From Crocinitomicaceae bacterium (lineage in GTDB: Bacteria > Bacteroidota > Bacteroidia > Flavobacteriales_D > Crocinitomicaceae), in the NCBI GenBank assembly GCA_024643585.1, contig JAHEMP010000001.1, forward strand, positions 1-46,493: a stretch of 46,493 bases of DNA, in the 5' to 3' direction. Under the pieces are notes generated by a model. The model was not told where the DNA came from and did not search any database. It saw nothing but the letters and a program-made list of their open reading frames with translations. This document shows, one piece after another, positions 1-6,826 of the stretch. The translations under genes were made by a program, and so were the position numbers. Within the stretch, counting starts at the first letter, position 1, and each line of letters starts with the position of its first letter.

Positions 1-1217
1 ACGGTGGAACAGGAAGTGTTGCTTTAACTTCTGGTGGTGGAACAGGTACATTGACCTACTCAGGTGATGCAACAACAGCTCTTACTGCAGGAACTTACAC
101 CTACACAGTAACAGATGCTAATGGTTGCTTCGCTATAGCTAGCGTTGTAATAATAGAGCCATTGCAATTCCATGTGTACACAAATACTACCAATGTATCT
201 TGTAATGGAGGTTCTAACGGAACAGCTACGACAATAGTATCTGGTGGAACAGGACCAAACACATACTCATGGAGCAGTGGTCAAACGACTGCAACAATAA
301 CAGGTTTAAGTGCTGGGTTCTATGTCGTAACTGCAACTGATGCCAATGGATGCGTAGCTATTGCAGGAGCAGTTATCGGACAACCAAATGCTTTAGTTGC
401 AACGGCAACGGCAGGAACGATAACTACTAACGGTGGAACAACTACAGTAACAGTGAGTGCGACAGGTGGTACAGCTCCATACACTGGAACTGGTCAATTC
501 ACAAATGTGTCAGCAGGAACTTACAGTTACACTGTAACAGATGCTCACGGATGCAGCTCGATTGCAAATATTACAATCTCGCAGCCACCATTATTTGTAG
601 CGCTTGATGTAACAGCATTCATTGAAGGATACTATATTCAAGGGTCCAACCCACCTGCGATGAGACCGGCTTGTTACAACAACGAAGCAATGAGTTTCAC
701 AGGTGGAAGTACGTTCACAACAAATTGTGTTGACTCAGTTACAGTTGAATTGGTGAATGCTCAATACGTAACGCTACATTCAGCGACTGGAATATTACAA
801 ACAAATGGTAATTTACACGTAACATTCAGTCCGACTGTTGCAGGTAATTCATACTACATAAGATTGATCCAGAAAAATTCATTATCACTTTGGAGTTCAA
901 GTCTTGTGACCATGTCTGGAACAACTACATATAACTTCAGTACAAGTATGAGTAATGCTGCCAGCGACGGATTCAATGCGCCAATGGCAACTCTAGCTCC
1001 TGGATTGTATGGCCTCTATTCTGGTGATATCAACAAAGATGGATTTATCGATGCAATAGATTACTCGAATTTCACTTCGGATGTATCGAACTGCTCGAAT
1101 AACTTCGCAACCTTCTTACCTTCGGATATGAATGGAGATGGCTTTGTGGATGCGTTTGATTACCCATGTTACAATACAAACTCAATAATGGGACTTTACG
1201 AACAGTACCCGTATTAA
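1..1217 (+). CDS. C-terminal part of a large secreted SprB-like repeat adhesin with dockerin-like tail (5' truncated)
   Basis: The frame is open from the first bases, so the true start lies outside the window. The visible part is Gly/Thr/Ser-rich and carries SprB-type repeats, each ending in a TVTDANGC-like motif (roughly residues 20-190 of the visible part). This repeat type is typical of cell-surface adhesins of gliding or T9SS-bearing Bacteroidota. After it comes a beta-rich domain containing EGYYIQG and VDSVTVELVNA. The extreme C-terminus holds two dockerin-like calcium loops, GDINKDGFIDAIDY and SDMNGDGFVDAFDY. No canonical T9SS type A or B C-terminal domain follows them; the protein ends about 25 residues after the second loop. 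A strong hairpin terminator follows at 1238. Role in adhesion or motility is inferred from the repeats only. Confidence 0.8.
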   Translation, partial: GGTGSVALTSGGGTGTLTYSGDATTALTAGTYTYTVTDANGCFAIASVVIIEPLQFHVYTNTTNVSCNGGSNGTATTIVSGGTGPNTYSWSSGQTTATITGLSAGFYVVTATDANGCVAIAGAVIGQPNALVATATAGTITTNGGTTTVTVSATGGTAPYTGTGQFTNVSAGTYSYTVTDAHGCSSIANITISQPPLFVALDVTAFIEGYYIQGSNPPAMRPACYNNEAMSFTGGSTFTTNCVDSVTVELVNAQYVTLHSATGILQTNGNLHVTFSPTVAGNSYYIRLIQKNSLSLWSSSLVTMSGTTTYNFSTSMSNAASDGFNAPMATLAPGLYGLYSGDINKDGFIDAIDYSNFTSDVSNCSNNFATFLPSDMNGDGFVDAFDYPCYNTNSIMGLYEQYPY

Positions 1218-1237
1218 AATTCAAATATTAACTAAAC

Positions 1238-1275
1238 AAAAAAGTGCTTCATAATTTTATGAAGCACTTTTTTTA
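1238..1275. terminator. Bidirectional intrinsic terminator between adhesin and aroB
   Basis: A near-perfect 12-14 bp inverted repeat (AAAGTGCTTCATAA / TTATGAAGCACTTT) is flanked by A-tract on the left and T-tract on the right. It can therefore stop transcription from both the adhesin (+) and aroB (-), whose 3' ends face each other here. Confidence 0.9.
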
Positions 1276-1317
1276 TTGAAAATAATTTAGGAAAGGGAAT
1301 GAATAAAAGTCAAAAAA

Positions 1318-2379
1318 TTATAAAAGAACCTGAAGCGCATCAAAAACAACCGACTCGTCCACAACCACATCAATTTCACCAGAACCTATTCCGCTCAATA
1401 GTGTAAATCGAAATTTATTATCTTTTCTTTTTTTGTCCTGACGCATTAGTAGTGGTAATTTGGAAATGAAGTCTTCGTCAAATTTTCTCAGTTCAAACGT
1501 TTTAGTTATTGATTTTTCTATTCTTTCGAATTCTTCTGAAGTTAACCTATTAAGCAAACGTGAAATTTTGGCCTCTACCAAAATTCCATGCGCCACGGCC
1601 AATCCGTGATCCATTGAATGTTCACTATTCAACAATACTCCTTCAATAGCATGACCAATGGTATGACCAAAATTCAAAAGTTTCCGTCTGCCAGACTCTT
1701 TTGGATCTGATTCAACTATTTCATGTTTTATCATAAGAGATTTCTCCACCCAATCCAAAGGAATGATTGAATCTTTAACATCAAAATTTTCTAATGCGGT
1801 GTAATGATCAGCATCTGCAACTAAAGCATGTTTTAACATTTCTGCCCAACCATTTATTATTTCTCGTTGAGGTAAAGTATTTAAAAAATCAATGTCTATA
1901 TAAACTTTTTTTGGAAAGGAAAATACGCCTAGATGATTTTTATAAGGCCCCATATCAATTCCTGTTTTTCCACCAATCGATGCATCTACCATCGCCAACA
2001 AAGAAGTCGGGATATAAATACAATTCATTCCTCTTTTATAGAGGGAAGAGATAAAACCTCCCATATCACAAATCATTCCTCCTCCCAAGCAAATAAATAA
2101 ATCACTTCGGGTGAATTCATATTCAGTCAAACTTTCCCAAACTGAAAAACAAATCTCCATGGTTTTGTTTTCTTCGCCACTTGGAATTTCAATAATTTCG
2201 GCGTTTTCCAATCCATCAATAAAATTTATTAATAGCGGCAAACAATACTCCATCGTATTGCTATCGACAAATATTACCTTTTTACATTCAGCATAATGAT
2301 TGTTCAACCAATTGCTCAATCCAGTTTGAGTTAGATTTCCTATTATTACTTCAGATTGAAGATTAAAAAACGAAGACAT
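1318..2379 (-). CDS. aroB: 3-dehydroquinate synthase
   Basis: This enzyme converts 3-deoxy-arabino-heptulosonate 7-phosphate to 3-dehydroquinate, the second step of the shikimate pathway, in the cytoplasm with NAD and a divalent metal. The 353 aa protein has the usual length. It shows the NAD-binding stretch LGGGMICDMGGF (about residue 97), the SLLAMVDASIGGKTG block (about 126), GWAEMLKHAL with the conserved Glu and Lys (about 176), and the metal-binding NFGHTIGHAIE (about 236). The start is an ATG at 2379. It is transcribed alone, divergent from the proline dehydrogenase gene, with a -7 box at 2398-2405 on its own strand. Confidence 0.95.
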   Translation of the reverse strand: MSSFFNLQSEVIIGNLTQTGLSNWLNNHYAECKKVIFVDSNTMEYCLPLLINFIDGLENAEIIEIPSGEENKTMEICFSVWESLTEYEFTRSDLFICLGGGMICDMGGFISSLYKRGMNCIYIPTSLLAMVDASIGGKTGIDMGPYKNHLGVFSFPKKVYIDIDFLNTLPQREIINGWAEMLKHALVADADHYTALENFDVKDSIIPLDWVEKSLMIKHEIVESDPKESGRRKLLNFGHTIGHAIEGVLLNSEHSMDHGLAVAHGILVEAKISRLLNRLTSEEFERIEKSITKTFELRKFDEDFISKLPLLMRQDKKRKDNKFRFTLLSGIGSGEIDVVVDESVVFDALQVLL

Positions 2380-2397
2380 GCGAAAAAGATTTTATTA

Positions 2398-2405
2398 CAA
2401 AAGTA
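2398..2405 (-). promoter_or_regulatory. Bacteroidota -7 box upstream of aroB
   Basis: The minus strand reads TACTTTTG, an exact match to TAnnTTTG, about 18 bases before the aroB start. No clear -33 TTTG partner is seen at 19-20 bp. Confidence 0.5.
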
Positions 2406-2446
2406 ACAAAGCATTGCTTAGATGATTAAGTTAAGAAAAAACAGAT

Positions 2447-2454
2447 TAATTTTG
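2447..2454 (+). promoter_or_regulatory. Bacteroidota -7 box immediately before the proline dehydrogenase start
   Basis: TAATTTTG matches TAnnTTTG exactly and ends only 4 bases before the ATG at 2459. If it is used, the transcript would have essentially no 5' leader. The box could also be chance in AT-rich DNA. Confidence 0.45.
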
Positions 2455-2458
2455 AGAC

Positions 2459-3631
2459 ATGATTTCTTTTAACAACACGGAGATTGCTTTTAAAAGCAAA
2501 AGCGACAAAGATTTGAAACGTGCTTTTCGTCTTTTTAAAATAGTGGGAATACCTTTCTTGGTGAAAATAGGTAAACCAATAACCAATATTGCAATTCAAT
2601 TAAAACTGCCTATTCAAGGCATAATCAAAAGAACAATTTTCAAACAGTTCTGTGGTGGAGAAACAATACCTGACTGTCAGGAAAAAATTGACGAACTTGC
2701 AAATTCTGGAATTGGCACAATACTCGATTATTCCGTAGAAGGAAAAGTAAAAGAAGAGGACTTTGATGCTACGACAGAAGAAATTATAGCAGCACTGGAC
2801 AAAGGGTTCAACAACCCTAAAATTCCTTTTGGCGTTTTTAAAGTAACAGGTATCTGTCGTTTTGACTTGCTGGAAAAGATAAATTCTACTACTGAAAAAT
2901 TGAACGATAAGGAAAAAGCAGAATACCAACGATTACTTCAACGTATTGAAAAAATTTCTTCAAGAGCAAATGAAAGGAAAACACCTGTATTTATTGACGC
3001 AGAAGAATCTTGGATACAAGATGGAATTGATAGGATAGCCTACGAAATGATGGCGAAATACAATAAGGAAGAAGCCTATATTTATAACACTATTCAAATT
3101 TATCGTCACGATCGTTTGGAACATTTGAAAAAGCAAACTTCCATTGCTAAAGATAATGGTTATAAATTGGGTATCAAACTGGTGCGAGGAGCCTACATGG
3201 AAAAAGAAAGAGCTAGATCACTGGAAAAGTCTTACCCTTCCCCTATTCAAAAAGACAAAGCCTCCACTGACAATGATTTTAATTTAGCATTAGTATGGTT
3301 AGTGGAAAATATTGATGACATTTCATTCTGTGCAGGTTCCCACAATGAGGACAGCAATATTCTTTTAACAACCTTAATGCAAGAAAAGGGAATTGAATCA
3401 ACCGACAAACGAATTCATTTTGCTCAATTACTAGGAATGTCTGATCACATTTCTTATAATTTAGCTTACAATAATTATAATGTCGCAAAATATGTTCCGT
3501 ACGGACCAGTTAATGAGGTGCTTCCATATCTATTGCGTCGTGCAGATGAAAATACGTCTGTAGCCGGTCAAACTAGCAGAGAATTATCGCTTATCATTCA
3601 GGAAACGAAACGAAGAAAAGCTCAAGATTAA
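2459..3631 (+). CDS. Proline dehydrogenase (stand-alone ProDH)
   Basis: This FAD-dependent enzyme oxidises proline to pyrroline-5-carboxylate, the first step of proline catabolism. The 390 aa protein is the single-domain ProDH type, without the P5C dehydrogenase part of fused PutA. Visible family motifs are LDYSVEGK (about 93), FIDAEESW (about 178), QIYRHDRLEHL (about 213), the signature KLVRGAYMEKER (about 240), YVPYGPVNEVLPYLLRRADEN (about 345, the C-terminal substrate/FAD region with RRxxEN). The ATG at 2459 is supported by the N-terminal FNNTEIAFKSKSD segment, usual in Bacteroidota ProDH. The stop overlaps the start of the next gene by one base (TAATG), so the two are probably translated together. 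Confidence 0.92.
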   Translation: MISFNNTEIAFKSKSDKDLKRAFRLFKIVGIPFLVKIGKPITNIAIQLKLPIQGIIKRTIFKQFCGGETIPDCQEKIDELANSGIGTILDYSVEGKVKEEDFDATTEEIIAALDKGFNNPKIPFGVFKVTGICRFDLLEKINSTTEKLNDKEKAEYQRLLQRIEKISSRANERKTPVFIDAEESWIQDGIDRIAYEMMAKYNKEEAYIYNTIQIYRHDRLEHLKKQTSIAKDNGYKLGIKLVRGAYMEKERARSLEKSYPSPIQKDKASTDNDFNLALVWLVENIDDISFCAGSHNEDSNILLTTLMQEKGIESTDKRIHFAQLLGMSDHISYNLAYNNYNVAKYVPYGPVNEVLPYLLRRADENTSVAGQTSRELSLIIQETKRRKAQD

Positions 3632-4569
3632 TGGAATTTAACCGTACAACCTCAAACTGGAAATACCAATTCTATTGGTCCTATCTTTTTGCTATTGTAT
3701 CATTATTTCTATTTTTAGCGATACAGTTTGTATCCGATTGGGACGAAATTACCCCTGAAACATATGCAAAATATGGCGCTCCATATGCAAAAGACATTTT
3801 TGATGGCGCCGTTTGGGGTATAGTAAGTAACTCTTTCGTTCACAATCAATTATGGCATTTACTCCTAAGTCTTGGCACATTTCTGATACTAGGAATAATA
3901 TTTGAAAGAAGGAATAAAACAACTTTCTTCCTTCTTTTTGTTCTCATCAGTTCATTCGTTACCTCGTCGCTACAATTGGCCATGACAGGTGATCCTGGAA
4001 TAGGGCTAAATGGAGTTAATTTTGCGCTTTTCACCTATTTGCTAATTAGAATTAAACCGGAGGCAAGGTTCAAAAAAATAAAAATTGTAATATGGATTGG
4101 AACCATAACTGCTTTGGTAATTTCTATTTTAAACATTTATTACGATTGGTATAATTTCGGAACATCGACAATTTTTTCAGGTTTCGTTTTTGGATTGGTA
4201 GCAGGACTATCTCAGGATAGGAAAAAATTTTTTTATTCCTTGCAAGGCGCAATCTTATGCATCTGCTTCATAACTCTTTTTTACAATCCATATTCTTCTG
4301 AATGGAATACCGTTCAAGGTTCGAAAGCTTTTGAAAAAGGGGAAATTGATAGAGCCGAGGTATATTATTTAAAAGCTTTGGAATTATATCCTAATAATTT
4401 TGCAGCAAAGAAAAACCTGGTTCTTATTGAAATTGAACGTCTGGAAGACCGTGCATTTTACGCACATTCACACGAAGATTACAACACCGCCAGATTACTG
4501 TATATTAAAATATTGAATTTAGACAAATACAATAATTGGGCGAAGAAGAATTTGAATGGTTTGCCCTAA
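3631..4569 (+). CDS. Rhomboid-like membrane protein without catalytic residues, fused to TPR repeats
   Basis: This 312 aa integral membrane protein has a rhomboid-type core of about six membrane segments (residues 15-215) and a cytoplasmic-type C-terminal part with about two TPR units (about 218-310). The rhomboid fold is suggested by FVHNQLWHLLLS (residues 69-80), matching the family pattern HxxxxHxxxN except that the Asn is Ser80. Where active rhomboids have GxSG, this protein has GLNG, with Asn127 in place of the nucleophile. The last membrane segment (STIFSGFVFGLVAG) lacks the catalytic His. It is therefore probably a pseudoprotease or membrane chaperone, not a peptidase. It overlaps the proline dehydrogenase stop by one base. 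Its target is unknown. Confidence 0.7.
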   Translation: MEFNRTTSNWKYQFYWSYLFAIVSLFLFLAIQFVSDWDEITPETYAKYGAPYAKDIFDGAVWGIVSNSFVHNQLWHLLLSLGTFLILGIIFERRNKTTFFLLFVLISSFVTSSLQLAMTGDPGIGLNGVNFALFTYLLIRIKPEARFKKIKIVIWIGTITALVISILNIYYDWYNFGTSTIFSGFVFGLVAGLSQDRKKFFYSLQGAILCICFITLFYNPYSSEWNTVQGSKAFEKGEIDRAEVYYLKALELYPNNFAAKKNLVLIEIERLEDRAFYAHSHEDYNTARLLYIKILNLDKYNNWAKKNLNGLP

Positions 4570-4595
4570 AAAAGTTTCTTTCTCTATTTAAATTT

Positions 4596-4603
4596 TAACT
4601 TTG
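4596..4603 (+). promoter_or_regulatory. Bacteroidota -7 box upstream of the PyrR-like gene
   Basis: TAACTTTG matches TAnnTTTG exactly, 18 bases before the ATG at 4622. It overlaps an in-frame TTG at 4601, which argues that this TTG is promoter sequence and not the start codon. Confidence 0.55.
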
Positions 4604-4621
4604 TCTAAAGTTGATAATACT

Positions 4622-5116
4622 ATGAAACGTATACTAACAAGCGAAGAAATCGATTATAAATTGGTGAGACTAGCTCATCAAATTATTGAATTTACATACG
4701 ATGTACCGATTTGTTATATCGGTGGAATTACAGGTAATGGTTTCACAATGGCAAAGGCCTTGAAAAAAATAATTTTAGAAAATTCCAGTCAAAATATCGA
4801 ACTTTTTGAGATTACTGTCAATAAAGATCATCCTTGGGATGAAGAGGTAAAATTGTCCATTCCAGATGAGAAATTAAAAAATGGAACCATCCTAATAGTG
4901 GATGACGTATTAAATTCAGGGAAAACAATGCAATATGCCCTTGTGAAATTTTTGCAACAGCCAACAGCAGCTATAAAAACGGTAGCTATGGTCGATCGTG
5001 AACACCGACGATATCCAATAAAAGCTGATTTCGTTGGACTTCGACTCTCTACCACATTGAGCGAGAGAGTTGAAATTAAATTGGTTAAAGACAAATATGA
5101 AGCATACCTTGCTTAA
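4622..5116 (+). CDS. PyrR-type phosphoribosyltransferase
   Basis: This 164 aa protein is a type I phosphoribosyltransferase. The PRPP-binding loop is ILIVDDVLNSGKT (about residue 92), and a PyrR-like C-terminal block contains MVDREHRRYPIKADFVG and then LSERVEIKL. In Bacillus, PyrR is a uracil phosphoribosyltransferase that also binds pyr mRNA. In Bacteroidota the RNA-binding role is not established, and no pyr genes are adjacent. The ATG at 4622 is preferred over an in-frame TTG at 4601 because the TTG lies inside a promoter box. murQ follows after 3 bases, so the two are probably one transcript, linking nucleotide and cell-wall-sugar salvage by position only. Confidence 0.75.
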   Translation: MKRILTSEEIDYKLVRLAHQIIEFTYDVPICYIGGITGNGFTMAKALKKIILENSSQNIELFEITVNKDHPWDEEVKLSIPDEKLKNGTILIVDDVLNSGKTMQYALVKFLQQPTAAIKTVAMVDREHRRYPIKADFVGLRLSTTLSERVEIKLVKDKYEAYLA

Positions 5117-5119
5117 ATT

Positions 5120-5923
5120 ATGGAAAGAATCACAGAATCAAGCTCGAATTACGATGGATTAGAAACAATGTCGACTCGAGAACTTCTATCAAATATCAAT
5201 GGTGAAGATCAAAAAGTCGCTATCGCAGTTCAAAAAATTCTTCCTCAGATAGAAAATTTCATAGATAGTTGCTTACCTAAAATGCAAAACGGAGGTCGAC
5301 TATTTTATATGGGAGCTGGCACTAGTGGAAGATTAGGTGTTGTAGACGCCAGTGAATGTCCTCCCACATTTGGAGTCTCTGAAAATGTTGTTGTTGGAAT
5401 TATTGCTGGCGGTGATAAAGCCATCCGCAAGGCGGTAGAATTTGCAGAAGATGATGAAAATCAAGGCTGGAAAGATCTGGAAAATTACAAAATATCGAAA
5501 TTAGACACCGTTCTTGGTATTGCAGCATCAGGTACAACACCATACGTAATGGGTGCTCTGAGAAAATGTAAAGAAAATGAAATTGTAACTGGTGGTTTGA
5601 CATGTAACCCCGGCAGTCCTCTTGGGACGGAACCAGATTTCCCAATGGTACCAATTGTTGGACCTGAATTCGTAACTGGAAGTACCAGAATGAAATCTGG
5701 AACAGCTCAAAAATTGGTGTTAAATATGATTTCTACTAGCCTTATGATAAAATTAGGGCATGTCAAAGGGAATAAAATGGTTGATATGCAATTAAGCAAT
5801 AATAAATTGGTTGAACGAGGAGCAAAAATGATTCAATCAACTCTGAAATGTACTTATGAAGAAGCGAAAGAATTATTGATAAGACACGGTTCCGTTCGTA
5901 AAGCTGTAGAAGCAAAAAATTAA
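5120..5923 (+). CDS. murQ: N-acetylmuramic acid 6-phosphate etherase
   Basis: This enzyme cleaves the lactyl ether of MurNAc-6-phosphate to give GlcNAc-6-phosphate and D-lactate, the key step of peptidoglycan amino-sugar recycling in the cytoplasm. The 267 aa protein is a single SIS domain. The sugar-phosphate-binding MGAGTSGRLGVVDASECPPT block lies near residue 64, and the family signature STRMKSGTAQKLVLNMIS near 187. It is slightly shorter than the E. coli protein, as is common in Bacteroidota. It starts 3 bases after the PyrR-like gene, and its stop overlaps the convergent unknown gene by 4 bases. No MurNAc transporter or kinase gene is nearby. Confidence 0.93.
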   Translation: MERITESSSNYDGLETMSTRELLSNINGEDQKVAIAVQKILPQIENFIDSCLPKMQNGGRLFYMGAGTSGRLGVVDASECPPTFGVSENVVVGIIAGGDKAIRKAVEFAEDDENQGWKDLENYKISKLDTVLGIAASGTTPYVMGALRKCKENEIVTGGLTCNPGSPLGTEPDFPMVPIVGPEFVTGSTRMKSGTAQKLVLNMISTSLMIKLGHVKGNKMVDMQLSNNKLVERGAKMIQSTLKCTYEEAKELLIRHGSVRKAVEAKN

Positions 5924-6780
5924 TCCTCCTCCTCTATCCAGCCAAAATATTTGACGTTCGTTAAATTAGCAGCATTCACGACCGGACTTTGCTCAGAAAT
6001 AGGCGGAGTATACATTAGTGCATATTTCCATTTCCCCTCTTGCGCTAAAACTTTGTAAACGGTCCCACTAGGATAATGAATAATTTCATTTGTTTTGATG
6101 AACATGAGGGCTTTGTCCATTATTTTACCTTTGGACCAATAAAGCATAGTCGTTTTTTTTAATTCTTTGTAATTCAAAGGAAATCTACTTTTTGATGGGA
6201 AAAACTGACCTTGCATATCCCTGTCTCTTGCCAAAAAATATTTTTTTAACTGATAAATTTTGTTTTTCAGGAAACGCAATCTCGTAATGGCGTGAGTAGA
6301 TTGTGAACAACAAGGATACCTATGATGGTACAAAAGAATTTCTTGCGTTCTAGGATGGATTTTGTAAGCCAAAAGGTGTCCGTCATCCCAAAACATCTCT
6401 TTCCATACGGATCCGTAGTTTGCATAAACCGAAAACATCTCTTTTTCGTCGTTAGCGTATGGCTGCCCGCTAAACAGTAATTCTGGATTGCCATCTTGGT
6501 TCATATCAACCAAATGCCATTTGTCTTTAAAAAGGCTCCAATACTTTGGAAATTCAAACGAAAGATTTAATGATTTGGTCCAATCATGTGACAATTTGTC
6601 TTTATCAAACAACCATTCGACAGCGTTTTTTAGCTCATTCGGCTTGTCAATAAATATTGAATCGAAATCCGTTCTTGGTGCATTAATGAACAAGCCCGCC
6701 TCTACTCTCGGCATAATTACAATTGCACCGTTTGATATTAGTGGCAAAAATGTTAGAAGAAGAACTGCTATTTTTTTCAT
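5920..6780 (-). CDS. Secreted protein of unknown function
   Basis: I do not recognise this family. The start at 6780 is chosen because it gives a clear signal peptide (MKKIAVLLLTFLPLISNGA); longer reading frames from 6876 would run through the clpC terminator. The 286 aa product is probably periplasmic or surface exposed. Visible features are VDMNQDGNPELLFSG (about residue 97), resembling an FG-GAP/VCBS-type calcium loop, an HRYPCCSQ stretch with adjacent cysteines, and many aromatic residues. It lies downstream of clpC behind a terminator, so it may have its own promoter. Its stop overlaps murQ on the opposite strand. Confidence 0.6.
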   Translation of the reverse strand: MKKIAVLLLTFLPLISNGAIVIMPRVEAGLFINAPRTDFDSIFIDKPNELKNAVEWLFDKDKLSHDWTKSLNLSFEFPKYWSLFKDKWHLVDMNQDGNPELLFSGQPYANDEKEMFSVYANYGSVWKEMFWDDGHLLAYKIHPRTQEILLYHHRYPCCSQSTHAITRLRFLKNKIYQLKKYFLARDRDMQGQFFPSKSRFPLNYKELKKTTMLYWSKGKIMDKALMFIKTNEIIHYPSGTVYKVLAQEGKWKYALMYTPPISEQSPVVNAANLTNVKYFGWIEEED

Positions 6781-6784
6781 ACAC

Positions 6785-6808
6785 AAAAAAGGGGGATCAC
6801 TCCCCCTT
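6785..6808 (-). terminator. Intrinsic terminator after clpC
   Basis: On the minus strand an 8 bp stem AAGGGGGA/TCCCCCTT with a 4-base loop is followed by six T. It lies between the clpC stop and the next minus-strand start. Confidence 0.85.
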
Positions 6809-6826
6809 CTAATTAGTTTTAAATAA

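Noticed and set aside
1020..1180. Cellulosome membership from the dockerin-like loops
   Set aside because: No cohesin or glycoside hydrolase is visible, and such calcium loops are common at the ends of Bacteroidota surface proteins.
4601..4621. TTG 4601 as start of the PyrR-like gene
   Set aside because: The TTG lies inside the TAACTTTG promoter box, and the family N-terminus begins at the ATG at 4622.
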